From contig CACNXK010000003.1 in the NCBI GenBank assembly GCA_902624425.1, positions 1-41,797 of the forward strand: 41,797 nt of DNA. The letters run 5' to 3'. This document shows positions 12,077 to 21,245 of the stretch, piece by piece. The first letter of the stretch is position 1. Each line of letters opens with the position of its first letter. The stretch is from an uncultured SAR86 cluster bacterium. Lineage in GTDB: Bacteria; Pseudomonadota; Gammaproteobacteria; Magnimaribacterales; D2472. The notes under the pieces are model-generated. The model searched no databases and was not told the DNA's origin. It saw only the letters and a program-made list of their open reading frames with translations. A program made the position numbers and the translations under genes.

Positions 12077-13007
12077 ATTGTCACTTGCGAACCCTAGAGG
12101 TTTTTGTGCAGGAGTTGATAGAGCTATTGAGATAGTGAACAGAGCTTTAGAAATGTTTGGAAGCCCCATATATGTGAAACATGAAGTCGTTCACAACAAA
12201 ACTGTGGTAAATGATTTAAAAAATAGAGGAGCTATTTTTATTGAAGAGATTTCGGATGTACCTGATAACTCGATTGTAATCTTTAGCGCCCATGGCGTTT
12301 CCAGTAAGGTTGAAGAATCTGTTAAAGTAAGAAATCTCCAGTTCTTTGATGCAACTTGTCCACTTGTTACAAAAGTTCATATGGAGGTGATTAGGCATGG
12401 AAGAGCAGACAAGGATATTATCCTAATCGGTCATGAGGGACATCCTGAGGTTGAAGGAACTATGGGTAGATATTCCAGTGAAAATGGAAACATTTATCTC
12501 GTTCAAGATATAGATGAAGCTAAAAAAGTTTCCGTGAACCAACCTAATAACCTGGCCTATGTTAGCCAAACCACTCTTAGCGTTGACGAGACTAAAGATA
12601 TAATAAATGAACTAATTTCAAAGTTTCCTAATATTACTGGTCCAAAAAAGGATGATATCTGTTATGCCACACAAAATAGGCAAGATGCAGTTAAACAATT
12701 AGCTTTAGAAACAGATTTCATTATTGTTGTTGGATCAAAAGCAAGCTCAAACTCAAATCGCCTGAAAGAATTAGCTAATAAATGTGGTGTTTCCTCGGTT
12801 TTAATAGATGAATTTAGTGATCTAGATTTAGATGCACTTAAAGATTGTAAAAATATTGGCCTAACTGCCGGAGCCTCAGCGCCAGAGTCAAAAATCCAAG
12901 AAATAATTAAAAATTTATGTATATTCTTAGATGCTGAAATTGATGAAATAGGTGGCGTGAAAGAAAATATATCTTTTAAATTACCGCCAGAATTAAGAGC
13001 AAGTTAA
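12060..13007 (+). CDS. ispH: 4-hydroxy-3-methylbut-2-enyl diphosphate reductase
   Basis: 315 residues (E. coli 316). The three cysteines that ligate the iron-sulfur cluster are in NPRGFCAGVDRA (Cys16), FDATCPLVTKVH and DDICYATQNRQ; the substrate-binding His-rich and Ser/Asn segments (HGVS, GHEGHPEVEGTMG, GSKASSNSNRL, AGASAPE) are all present. It makes IPP and DMAPP in the last step of the MEP pathway. It overlaps lspA by 17 bases and its stop overlaps the ampD start as TAATG. Position directly after lspA is the enterobacterial-type order. Confidence 0.97.
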   Translation: MNQKTKLSLANPRGFCAGVDRAIEIVNRALEMFGSPIYVKHEVVHNKTVVNDLKNRGAIFIEEISDVPDNSIVIFSAHGVSSKVEESVKVRNLQFFDATCPLVTKVHMEVIRHGRADKDIILIGHEGHPEVEGTMGRYSSENGNIYLVQDIDEAKKVSVNQPNNLAYVSQTTLSVDETKDIINELISKFPNITGPKKDDICYATQNRQDAVKQLALETDFIIVVGSKASSNSNRLKELANKCGVSSVLIDEFSDLDLDALKDCKNIGLTAGASAPESKIQEIIKNLCIFLDAEIDEIGGVKENISFKLPPELRAS

Positions 13008-13546
13008 TGCTCATCACAGATCATATTCTTGATGATGCAAAGTTAATCGAATCACCAAATTATTCTGAAAGATTAGATGAATCAGACATAAGGCTGCTAG
13101 TCATTCATTGTATTAGCCTTCCACCAAAAGTCTATGGCAATAGTTATATTGAAGAATTTTTTTGTAATAAATTAGATATTGATAGTCATGAATACTTTAA
13201 AGAAATTAAAGACTTAAAGGTTTCATGCCATGTCTTAATAAAAAGAGATGGAAAAATTATTCAATTTGTTCCTTTTAACAAAAAGGCTTGGCATGCTGGA
13301 TTATCCAGTCATAAAAATGAAGAGAACTGTAATGAGTTTTCAATTGGTATCGAGCTTGAGGGTTATCACACTGAAAAATATACAAAACATCAATACAATT
13401 CATTAATTCAAGTTTCCAAAGCCCTTTTTAAAAACTATAAAGATTTAAATAAAGATAATATAGTTGGACATAGTGATATTTCACCAAATAGAAAGACCGA
13501 TCCCGGGAAAGATTTTAATTGGAGCTATTATCTAAATGAATTATGA
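13007..13546 (+). CDS. ampD: 1,6-anhydro-N-acetylmuramyl-L-alanine amidase
   Basis: 179 residues, close to E. coli AmpD (183). No signal peptide, hence cytoplasmic. The amidase_2 fold shows the zinc ligands: His in LLVIHCIS near residue 34, and His and Asp in GHSDISPNRKTDPG near the C terminus; KAWHAG and IGIELEG are typical. It removes the peptide from anhydromuropeptides during murein recycling. The next gene, overlapping by ATGA, is an AmpG-like permease, so uptake and hydrolysis of muropeptides are encoded together. No ampC or ampR is nearby. Confidence 0.93.
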   Translation: MLITDHILDDAKLIESPNYSERLDESDIRLLVIHCISLPPKVYGNSYIEEFFCNKLDIDSHEYFKEIKDLKVSCHVLIKRDGKIIQFVPFNKKAWHAGLSSHKNEENCNEFSIGIELEGYHTEKYTKHQYNSLIQVSKALFKNYKDLNKDNIVGHSDISPNRKTDPGKDFNWSYYLNEL

Positions 13547-14775
13547 ATAAAAACTTAACAATGGCAGGACTTGGATTTACATCAGGTCTGCCGTATATGC
13601 TAATTTTTTCAACCCTTTCAATTTGGTTAAGAGATGTAGGAATTGATCTTACAATAATAGGTTTTTTTGCCTGGATAAGTTTGACTTACTCGCTAAAGTT
13701 CCTTTGGTCTCCCTTGGTTGATAGATATTCAGTACCAATTTTTCAATATTTTGGAAGCAGAAAGAGTTGGATAATTTTAATGCAGATTTTAATATTTATT
13801 TTCCTCATTTGCCTTTCAAGAGCTGATCCAACTAGAGACATTTCATACCTAGCAACATTCGCAATTTTAATTGCACTTGCTGGATCTTTTCAAGATATTG
13901 CAATCGATGCATTTAGGATAGAACTTGCAAATATTGAAGAGCAAGGAAATTTAGCAGCATATTATCAATTTGGATATCGAACTGCTATTTTAACAGCAAC
14001 TTCTTTTGCACTAATTTATGCAGAAAATTACTCATGGAGCAGCGCGTACTTTTTAATGGCTGTTTTAATGCTTTTAGGCTTGATTGCTCTATTGATAACT
14101 CCAGAGAGAGCAAATCATGAAAAAAAAGAGCTATCTTTTTTTGAAAACTTTTCGGAGCCAATAAAAGATTTTGTAAAAAGATTTAATTTATTTGCAGCAT
14201 CTATTTTGTTACTAATTATTGCAACTTATAGACTCACGGATATAGTAATGGGGCCAATGGCAAATCCATTCTATATTGACATGGGATTTTCGCTAACTGA
14301 AATTGGCTCAGTGGTAAAAATCGTAGCCCTTGTTGCATCAATTATTGGTCTTTTTTTGGGAGGCATACTTATTAAAAATTTTGGTCTCTATAAGTCATTA
14401 CTTTTTGGAGCTTTTGCTGTCATGATATCGAATGTTTTTTTCTCAATCGTAGCTATATCAGAACCAAATTTAAATCTTCTGTCTATAATTGTTTTCACTG
14501 ATAGTTTTTCAGCAGGGGTTGTTGGAACAGTAAATATCGCTTTCTTAACAAGTCTTGTATCAAAAAAATTCACTGCTACTCAGTATGCACTCTTGACCTC
14601 TTTTATGATGCTTCCTGGAAAAATATTTAGCGGCTTCTCCGGTGTACTTGCTGATTATTTTCAGTCCATCACGAATCTAGAAGTCGGATGGATGATATTT
14701 TTTATTTTTACATCAATCTTAGCTATACCAGCAATTATTTTAGTATCTTTGAATAAAAATCTTATTCAGAGATGA
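13543..14775 (+). CDS. ampG: AmpG-like major facilitator, probable muropeptide permease
   Basis: 410 residues with about twelve hydrophobic segments. The start GLGFTSGLPYMLIFSTLSIWLRDVGID, the loop FLWSPLVDRY, the segment GSFQDIAIDAFRIE and the GNLAAYYQFGYR region are those of the AmpG branch of the MFS. It would import anhydro-disaccharide peptides for recycling, which fits its overlap with ampD. It is shorter than E. coli AmpG (491), which has extra C-terminal segments, so the orthology is to the shorter AmpG type and the exact substrate is inferred from context. Confidence 0.85.
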   Translation: MNKNLTMAGLGFTSGLPYMLIFSTLSIWLRDVGIDLTIIGFFAWISLTYSLKFLWSPLVDRYSVPIFQYFGSRKSWIILMQILIFIFLICLSRADPTRDISYLATFAILIALAGSFQDIAIDAFRIELANIEEQGNLAAYYQFGYRTAILTATSFALIYAENYSWSSAYFLMAVLMLLGLIALLITPERANHEKKELSFFENFSEPIKDFVKRFNLFAASILLLIIATYRLTDIVMGPMANPFYIDMGFSLTEIGSVVKIVALVASIIGLFLGGILIKNFGLYKSLLFGAFAVMISNVFFSIVAISEPNLNLLSIIVFTDSFSAGVVGTVNIAFLTSLVSKKFTATQYALLTSFMMLPGKIFSGFSGVLADYFQSITNLEVGWMIFFIFTSILAIPAIILVSLNKNLIQR

Positions 14776-15113
14776 TTATATTTTTTCGAGCTATTTTTTT
14801 TCTATCAATAATTTTAATTTTTTATTTAAGTTTGCTGCCTGCATCCCAACTAGTTTTCTTTAGCGCTCTTTCCTTCATTGGAGATAAGGTTTCTCATAGC
14901 ATTATATTCTTTTATATTTCAATTCTAGGCATGTTTTGTAATTTTAAGATTAATAATTTGAATTTATTATTCTTAGTATTCTCATTTGGTTTACTGATTG
15001 AGGTAATTCACTATTATCATCCAAGTAGGTACTTTGAATTGGCAGATTTATTGGCTAATTTTCTAGGGATTTTTCTTGCTAGAATCATCTATTTTCTTCT
15101 AAAAAAAACTTAA
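14772..15113 (+). CDS. VanZ-like small membrane protein
   Basis: 113 residues with about four hydrophobic segments. The pattern DKVSH after the first helix, the GLLIEVIHYYHPSRYFELADLLANFLG stretch (a Glu, an Arg and an Asp followed by AN and G) matches the VanZ-like family, whose biochemical role is not settled; VanZ itself gives low-level teicoplanin resistance. It overlaps the AmpG-like gene by ATGA and ends the cell-wall gene chain. An envelope role is likely from context only. Confidence 0.7.
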   Translation: MIIFFRAIFFLSIILIFYLSLLPASQLVFFSALSFIGDKVSHSIIFFYISILGMFCNFKINNLNLLFLVFSFGLLIEVIHYYHPSRYFELADLLANFLGIFLARIIYFLLKKT

Positions 15114-15122
15114 TAAGTTCTA

Positions 15123-15147
15123 TTGAAATACAACTTTTTAACCATAT
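15123..15147 (+). promoter_or_regulatory. Heat-shock (sigma-32-like) promoter of groESL
   Basis: TTGAAA at 15123-15128 is followed by 13 bases and then CCATAT at 15142-15147. This resembles the sigma-32 consensus (CTTGAAA, then CCCCAT-type element) with a normal spacer, and lies some 45 bases ahead of the groES start. A sigma-70-like TATAAT at 15163-15168 is nearby but lacks a good -35. No CIRCE inverted repeat (HrcA operator) is visible. Confidence 0.5.
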
Positions 15148-15193
15148 TTATTTGAATAGTAATATAATTGCTTTTTTTTAGAGGAAAATAATA

Positions 15194-17147
<1,954 letters not shown>

Positions 17148-17168
17148 GGTTTTAAGAACTCAACTTAT

Positions 17169-17195
17169 ATGGGGCTTTGTGCCCCATTTTTTTTT
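17169..17195 (+). terminator. Rho-independent terminator after groEL
   Basis: The arms ATGGGGC (17169-17175) and GCCCCAT (17181-17187) are perfectly complementary around a TTTGT loop, and the second arm runs into nine consecutive T. It is the clearest intrinsic terminator in the window and separates groESL from the superoxide dismutase genes. Confidence 0.92.
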
Positions 17196-17201
17196 ATTTG
17201 A

Positions 17202-17223
17202 TATAAAATAAATTTTTACGGAG
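17202..17223 (+). promoter_or_regulatory. Possible -10 element and ribosome binding site of the sodN cassette
   Basis: TATAAAAT at 17202-17209 sits just after the groEL terminator, and GGAG at 17220-17223 is five bases ahead of the ATG at 17229. No good -35 can be named, as the upstream bases are the terminator T-run; the cassette nevertheless needs its own start site because the terminator is strong. Confidence 0.35.
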
Positions 17224-17228
17224 AAAAA

Positions 17229-17405
17229 ATGAAAAAGTATTTTTTAATTATGTTATTCCCTTTATATGCAAATGCTCATGTGACTAATGCCGCTCATTCA
17301 CATATGGTTGAGTTTTTGGTAAATATGATTATATTTTTCGCTTATGCACTTTTAGGCTTAACATGTGCACTGATTTTAAGAGCCATTTATAGGAGTTTTA
17401 TATGA
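17229..17405 (+). CDS. Small His-containing membrane peptide coupled to sodN
   Basis: A 58-residue ORF with a good ribosome binding site (GGAG, five bases before the ATG). The N terminus MKKYFLIMLFPLYANA looks like a signal peptide with an ANA cleavage site; the mature chain would begin with His and hold a short cluster HVTNAAHSH, followed by one long hydrophobic segment (VNMIIFFAYALLGLTCALIL) and a basic tail RAIYRSFI. Its TGA overlaps the sodN ATG (ATGA), so translation of the two is probably coupled. I do not recognise the family. A role in nickel handling or in membrane-side protection is only inference from the histidines and the neighbour. It is flanked upstream by the groEL terminator, so it is the first gene of the sod cassette. 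Confidence 0.75.
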   Translation: MKKYFLIMLFPLYANAHVTNAAHSHMVEFLVNMIIFFAYALLGLTCALILRAIYRSFI

Positions 17406-17866
17406 AAATTAGAAATGTAAAAGCGCATTGCGATATTCCATGTGCTGTCTATGATCCAGCTGTAGCTCAGTTTGCAGCTCTCAGTGTTGTGAGATTTTTA
17501 GATTTGATCGGTGAGATGGATGATAACCTTAGTTCAAAAGAAGATATTGCCCACCTAGCAAGAATCATGGAACAAAAGGAGTCTCATGCAAAAGAAGTTA
17601 AAGATGCAATTGCAACAATCTGGGGCGATTATTTTAAAGAGCCGCATATGGAAAAATTCCCTGAAATTCATTCTTTAACACATTCCATTATGATGACTGC
17701 TTCAAAATGTAAACAGAGCCTAGACAGAGAGAATGGCCTAAAATTGGTTGAGCTTGTAAATAGATTTGCAGAAATATTTTGGACAACAAAAGAAGTACAG
17801 GTAGAAAGTAAGAAATCTCTAAATCCTCCAAATTTAGATCTTATTGTTCCTGTAGTTAGTGATTAA
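17402..17866 (+). CDS. sodN: Nickel superoxide dismutase precursor
   Basis: 154 residues. The short leader MKIRNVKA is followed by HCDIPCAVYDPA, the nickel hook: after removal of the leader, His1, Cys2 and Cys6 (precursor residues 9, 10 and 14) bind Ni. The remainder is the expected four-helix bundle. It dismutates superoxide to oxygen and peroxide; the leader lacks a secretion signal, so it acts in the cytoplasm. It lies between the small peptide gene (ATGA overlap) and sodX (eight-base overlap), which encodes the expected leader protease. Ni-SOD is common in marine bacteria that save iron and manganese. No Fe/Mn-SOD is in this window. Confidence 0.96.
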   Translation: MKIRNVKAHCDIPCAVYDPAVAQFAALSVVRFLDLIGEMDDNLSSKEDIAHLARIMEQKESHAKEVKDAIATIWGDYFKEPHMEKFPEIHSLTHSIMMTASKCKQSLDRENGLKLVELVNRFAEIFWTTKEVQVESKKSLNPPNLDLIVPVVSD

Positions 17867-18137
17867 GATATTTAGAGTAAAAGGGAGCAGTATGCTCCCT
17901 AACTTTAAGTCTAACCAACTTGTATTAGCTGTAAAAACAAAAAACCTTTACGTTAACGATGTTGTTATTTTAAGCACAAGTGATTCGGGAGAAATAATTA
18001 AGCGTATTTCAAGCATAGAAGATAATCACATAAAAGTGACCGGTGATAATACGGAATATAATTCAAGGCATTATTCAGAAATATTCAATACTGATAATGT
18101 AATCGGAAAGGTTTTTTTTAAGATCTCACTTTTTTAA
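17859..18137 (+). CDS. sodX: Ni-SOD maturation protease (S26/S24-like peptidase SodX)
   Basis: 92 residues, the small signal-peptidase-like protein found next to sodN. The nucleophile Ser is in VKGSSMLPNF (about residue 11) and the general-base Lys in EIIKRISSI (about residue 48), followed by VTGDN, which matches the GDN motif of S26 peptidases. There is no membrane anchor. It should remove the eight-residue leader of SodN to expose His1. It overlaps sodN by eight bases and converges on the corB-like gene with a 20-base overlap. Confidence 0.9.
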   Translation: MIKIFRVKGSSMLPNFKSNQLVLAVKTKNLYVNDVVILSTSDSGEIIKRISSIEDNHIKVTGDNTEYNSRHYSEIFNTDNVIGKVFFKISLF

Positions 18138-19377
18138 TTTTAATACTCGATATTGAGTTATTTTCTATTTTCAAGATTTCAAACCTATACTCGTCTATCT
18201 CTAGGCATAGATTTGCAATCGGTATTTCATCAATCGCCCTTAAAATAAGACCATTAATAGTTTTTGACTCATCATCTAGTATCTTCCAAGACATAAATTT
18301 ATTGAGATCTCTAATTTTTGAGTTTCCATCTGTTATTACAGAGGCATCAGGCTGAAGAGAAAACTCTTTTTCTTGTTCGGATATTTCATTCCCGAATTTA
18401 CCAACAATTTCAATAAAAATATCTTCGACACTTATTAAGCCCTCAACTTCGCCATATTCATCTACGACGAGAGCAATACTCTCATTATTATTTTGGAATT
18501 CATGAAGTTGTTTTGTTAAATTTGTTGTCAATGAAGCAAAGTAGGGCTCCGAAATAAAAGAATCTACTGGCTTATCCATCTCAAAAGCATCTAAAAAATC
18601 TGAGGAGTCTTTTAGATGCAGCAACCCAATACAATTTGCAATATTTTGATCATAAACAGGCAATGTTGTATAGGGAGAGTCTTTAATTCTCTTCTTTATA
18701 TTTTCTAAACTTTCATTAATATTTATACCTTCAATTTCTGACAAAGGTATCATTATGTCCTCAACTATAAGTTTATCCATTCCAAGAACTGCACTTAACA
18801 TCTTTCTATAATCTCTTGGAATCAAGCTATTGGAATCATCTAATAATGTCTTCAATTCATCAGTATTTAAATTATCAGAATCATTTGATTTTTTTATATC
18901 AACATTAAGTAAATTTAAAAGTCTTGAACTAACCTGATTAGTCATCAAAACAATTGGTTTAAATAGAAAACTAAGTCTTGATAGAACCCAAGAAGATTTT
19001 GATGCAAAGTTTTCCGGATATGCGGAAGCAGTAGTTTTTGGAGTGATTTCAGAAAAAATTAAAATGATTATAGTAAGAACTATCGATCCTAAAAGGACTC
19101 TTCCATCAAAAAAATTGATCATAAGTATTGTCACAAGAGCTGAAGCCAAAATATTCGCAAAATTATTGCCAACAAGAATTACTGATAAAAGATTATCTGG
19201 TTTTGAAAGCAGCTTTAATGCCCTGTCTGCATTTCTTTCACCAGATTTTGCTTTATTTCGTAGTTTGATTTTATTTGATGCCATCATTCCTGTTTCTGAG
19301 CCAGAAAAGAATGCTGAAAGCAGTAACAAAAAGATGATAGAAGTGATTAAAATTATTAAGGAGGGTTCTTCAGACAT
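18118..19377 (-). CDS. CNNM/CorB-type transporter-associated protein (DUF21-CBS-CorC_HlyC)
   Basis: 419 residues with the three domains of the HlyC/CorC family: an N-terminal CNNM (DUF21) membrane domain of about three to four hydrophobic segments with the motif LLLSAFFSGSETGMMA, a pair of CBS domains around residues 200-330 (VEDIMIPLSEIEGI, ALVVDEYGEVEGLISVEDIFIEIVG), and a C-terminal transporter-associated domain. Members such as E. coli YfjD/CorB are linked to Mg2+ or Co2+ efflux. It is followed upstream by the ypjD-like gene; in E. coli yfjD and ypjD are also neighbours next to ffh-rpsP, so gene order supports orthology. No acting metal can be deduced. Confidence 0.88.
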   Translation of the reverse strand: MSEEPSLIILITSIIFLLLLSAFFSGSETGMMASNKIKLRNKAKSGERNADRALKLLSKPDNLLSVILVGNNFANILASALVTILMINFFDGRVLLGSIVLTIIILIFSEITPKTTASAYPENFASKSSWVLSRLSFLFKPIVLMTNQVSSRLLNLLNVDIKKSNDSDNLNTDELKTLLDDSNSLIPRDYRKMLSAVLGMDKLIVEDIMIPLSEIEGININESLENIKKRIKDSPYTTLPVYDQNIANCIGLLHLKDSSDFLDAFEMDKPVDSFISEPYFASLTTNLTKQLHEFQNNNESIALVVDEYGEVEGLISVEDIFIEIVGKFGNEISEQEKEFSLQPDASVITDGNSKIRDLNKFMSWKILDDESKTINGLILRAIDEIPIANLCLEIDEYRFEILKIENNSISSIKIKKVRS

Positions 19378-19383
19378 TTAAAA

Positions 19384-19986
19384 CTAAATATTTACAAAAA
19401 AGGCGATCATTATAAAGACAATTGAAAGAAAACTATAGCGAACAATAAATTTTGTTTGCAAATTAAAAAAACGCATTCTTATAAAAGCTGTCATGTAAGT
19501 AATCCAAGCTAAGGCTGTAAAAATAATCTTTATTATTAGGTAGTCAACGTTATTTAAGTCTAGAAGAAAACCAGATGCTAAACCTATTGAGAGCAATACC
19601 AAACTAAGTCCAATTAGCCAAAATACTGTTTTATACCTTGTTTCAATTGGAATATGATCATTTCTAAAAGTATTAAGAGACTTTGTGAGCCTAATTTTTC
19701 TAGTCAGCAATATTATTTCTAAAAAAGACATTATTAAGACTAAAATCGCCAAACTCGAGAAAAATATATGTAATCTAAGAGCATCAACCTGGCTGAAATT
19801 TTCATTTGGGATTAATCCCCAATAATAGATATTATCTGAGCCTGCAACATCGGGTAATAGGAAAGAAAAGGCTAATATTGATAAGGTTGCGGAAATTAAA
19901 GTCGAAGATTTTAATCTTATTAAGAATCTAAATACAACAAAAACTAAAACGCTTAAAAATAAAGCAAGTGGAAAAGGTTCTATCAT
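19384..19986 (-). CDS. YpjD-like (CcsA-superfamily) inner-membrane protein, shortened
   Basis: 200 residues, about six to seven hydrophobic segments; E. coli YpjD has 263. The central RLHIFFSSLAILVL matches the region around the conserved His of YpjD/CcsA-like proteins, and ASGFLLDLNNVDYLIIKIIFTALAWITY with the final helices matches its C-terminal half. The N-terminal region is about fifty residues shorter and the GHY-type histidine near the C terminus of YpjD is replaced (AFIRMRFF). The place between the corB-like gene and rpsP is the E. coli arrangement, except that ffh is missing. Function in the family is unclear; CcsA proper handles haem for cytochrome c. Confidence 0.72.
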   Translation of the reverse strand: MIEPFPLALFLSVLVFVVFRFLIRLKSSTLISATLSILAFSFLLPDVAGSDNIYYWGLIPNENFSQVDALRLHIFFSSLAILVLIMSFLEIILLTRKIRLTKSLNTFRNDHIPIETRYKTVFWLIGLSLVLLSIGLASGFLLDLNNVDYLIIKIIFTALAWITYMTAFIRMRFFNLQTKFIVRYSFLSIVFIMIAFFVNI

Positions 19987-20068
19987 TTAAAGAAATTATA
20001 CTTTTTTACTACCAAAATCACCAAGGTTAACCTAAAATACTCCAACTAAATTTAACTTTAAAGAAATT

Positions 20069-20731
20069 ATGGTAGTTATTAGACTTTCAAGAAGTGGGGC
20101 AAAAAAGAATCCCTATTATTTTATTACAGTTGCTGATTCTAGAAATCCAAGAGATGGTGGTTTTATCGAGCGCCTCGGGTTTTATAATCCCTCAGCAAAA
20201 GGCCAAGAGGAATCTTTACGAATAGATGTTGAAAAGGTTAATGAGTGGGTTTCTAAGGGTGCTCAGATAAGCGATAGGGTTAAAAAATTAATTAAAGACT
20301 CTAAATTAACATCTGAAGAACTTGAAGCAAGAAAGTCAGCAAAAAAAGATAAGGCAGATGCAAAAAAGGCAGCTGCATTAGCTGCAAAGCAAGAAGAAGT
20401 TAAAAAACAGGCTGAGGAAGCTGCAGCTGAAGAGGAAGCAACTGCTGAAGAAGCACCTGCTGAAGAAGCACCTGCTGAAGAAGCTGCAACTGAAGAGGAA
20501 GCACCTGCTGAAGAAGCTGCAACTGAAGAGGAAGCACCTGCTGAAGAAGAAGCACCTGTTGAGGAAGCTACAACTGAAGAGGAAGCACCTGCTGAAGAAG
20601 ATGCAACTGAAGAAGAAGCACCTGCTGAAGAAGCTGCAACTGAAGAGGAAACAGTTCCAGCTGAAGATGAGGTTGTTGACGAAAATTCCGAAGAATCCTC
20701 TGATTCTGAAGAAGAGGATGAAAAGTCCTAA
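20069..20731 (+). CDS. rpsP: Ribosomal protein S16 with a long acidic C-terminal tail
   Basis: 220 residues against about 80-90 for a typical S16. Residues 1-80 are an ordinary S16 core ([45 protein letters not shown]). From about residue 88 a Lys/Ala-rich linker leads into roughly 100 residues built of Glu, Ala, Pro and Thr (units such as [11 protein letters not shown]), ending [10 protein letters not shown]. The tail is in frame and its stop lies 14 bases inside rimM, so it is a real part of the gene. Similar units occur in rplS at the other end of the same operon. The tail must protrude from the small subunit; its role is unknown. The ATG lacks a strong Shine-Dalgarno sequence. Confidence 0.95.
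   Translation: MVVIRLSRSGAKKNPYYFITVADSRNPRDGGFIERLGFYNPSAKGQEESLRIDVEKVNEWVSKGAQISDRVKKLIKDSKLTSEELEARKSAKKDKADAKKAAALAAKQEEVKKQAEEAAAEEEATAEEAPAEEAPAEEAATEEEAPAEEAATEEEAPAEEEAPVEEATTEEEAPAEEDATEEEAPAEEAATEEETVPAEDEVVDENSEESSDSEEEDEKS
20430..20660 (+). repeat. Imperfect short tandem repeats coding the acidic S16 tail
   Basis: Repeats of a 33-base unit (encoding [11 protein letters not shown]) and shorter 15-18-base variants fill this stretch, with changes such as GCACCTGTTGAGGAAGC interrupting the order. The unit contains the string GAAGCTGCAACTGAAGAGG, nearly identical to the matching part of the rplS repeat. The copies are less uniform than in rplS, which suggests an older or less homogenised array. 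Confidence 0.85.
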
Positions 20732-21245
20732 AGATTTAACAAAGTCTGATTTAGTAGTGATTGGCTCAATTGGAAAGAGTCATGGTCTTAAAGGAGCATT
20801 TTTTTTAAACTCTTATTGCGAGCCTGAGGATAATTTTTTTACATATAAAAGATTCTTTCTAATCCAAGACAGTGAGATATTAGAGTTTAGTATTAAAACA
20901 AAGCAGAGTAGGTCGAGAAAAAACATTATTAATATTTCTGGCATCGAAACTTTAGACGAAATAAAAAAACTTACAAATACTCAAATATATACACTGAGTG
21001 AATATCTAAAACCTATTGAGGGAGAGTATTTTTGGAAAGACCTTCTGAATCTTGATGTCTTCAACGAAAATAAAGAATTTATCGGTGTTATAAGTGAAAT
21101 AAGGAATTATGGAGCAAATGATACTTTGATTATAAAAAATAATTCATCTGAAACTTTAATACCTTTTGTAAAGGATATTTTCATTAAGAAAGTAGATTTA
21201 GGTAAAGGCTTAATGATAGTTGATTGGTGTGAAGATGAGGTTTAA
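20718..21245 (+). CDS. rimM: 16S rRNA processing protein RimM
   Basis: I choose the ATG at 20718, giving 175 residues that begin [28 protein letters not shown], the standard RimM start; the longer frame upstream is only the shadow of the rpsP repeats. The N-terminal RimM domain ([12 protein letters not shown]) is followed by a PRC barrel with [15 protein letters not shown] and ending [15 protein letters not shown]. It binds S19 and assists maturation of the 30S head. It overlaps rpsP by 14 bases and trmD by 11, so all are translated from one message. Confidence 0.94.
   Translation: MKSPKDLTKSDLVVIGSIGKSHGLKGAFFLNSYCEPEDNFFTYKRFFLIQDSEILEFSIKTKQSRSRKNIINISGIETLDEIKKLTNTQIYTLSEYLKPIEGEYFWKDLLNLDVFNENKEFIGVISEIRNYGANDTLIIKNNSSETLIPFVKDIFIKKVDLGKGLMIVDWCEDEV

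Noticed and set aside
20021-20040. TAAAAT at 20033-20038 as the -10 of the rpsP operon
   Set aside because: No -35 at a suitable distance can be recognised in this AT-rich spacer, so it was left out of the list.
20559-20717. A longer rimM starting inside rpsP
   Set aside because: The added part is Lys/Leu-rich out-of-frame translation of the S16 repeats; RimM homology starts at 20718.
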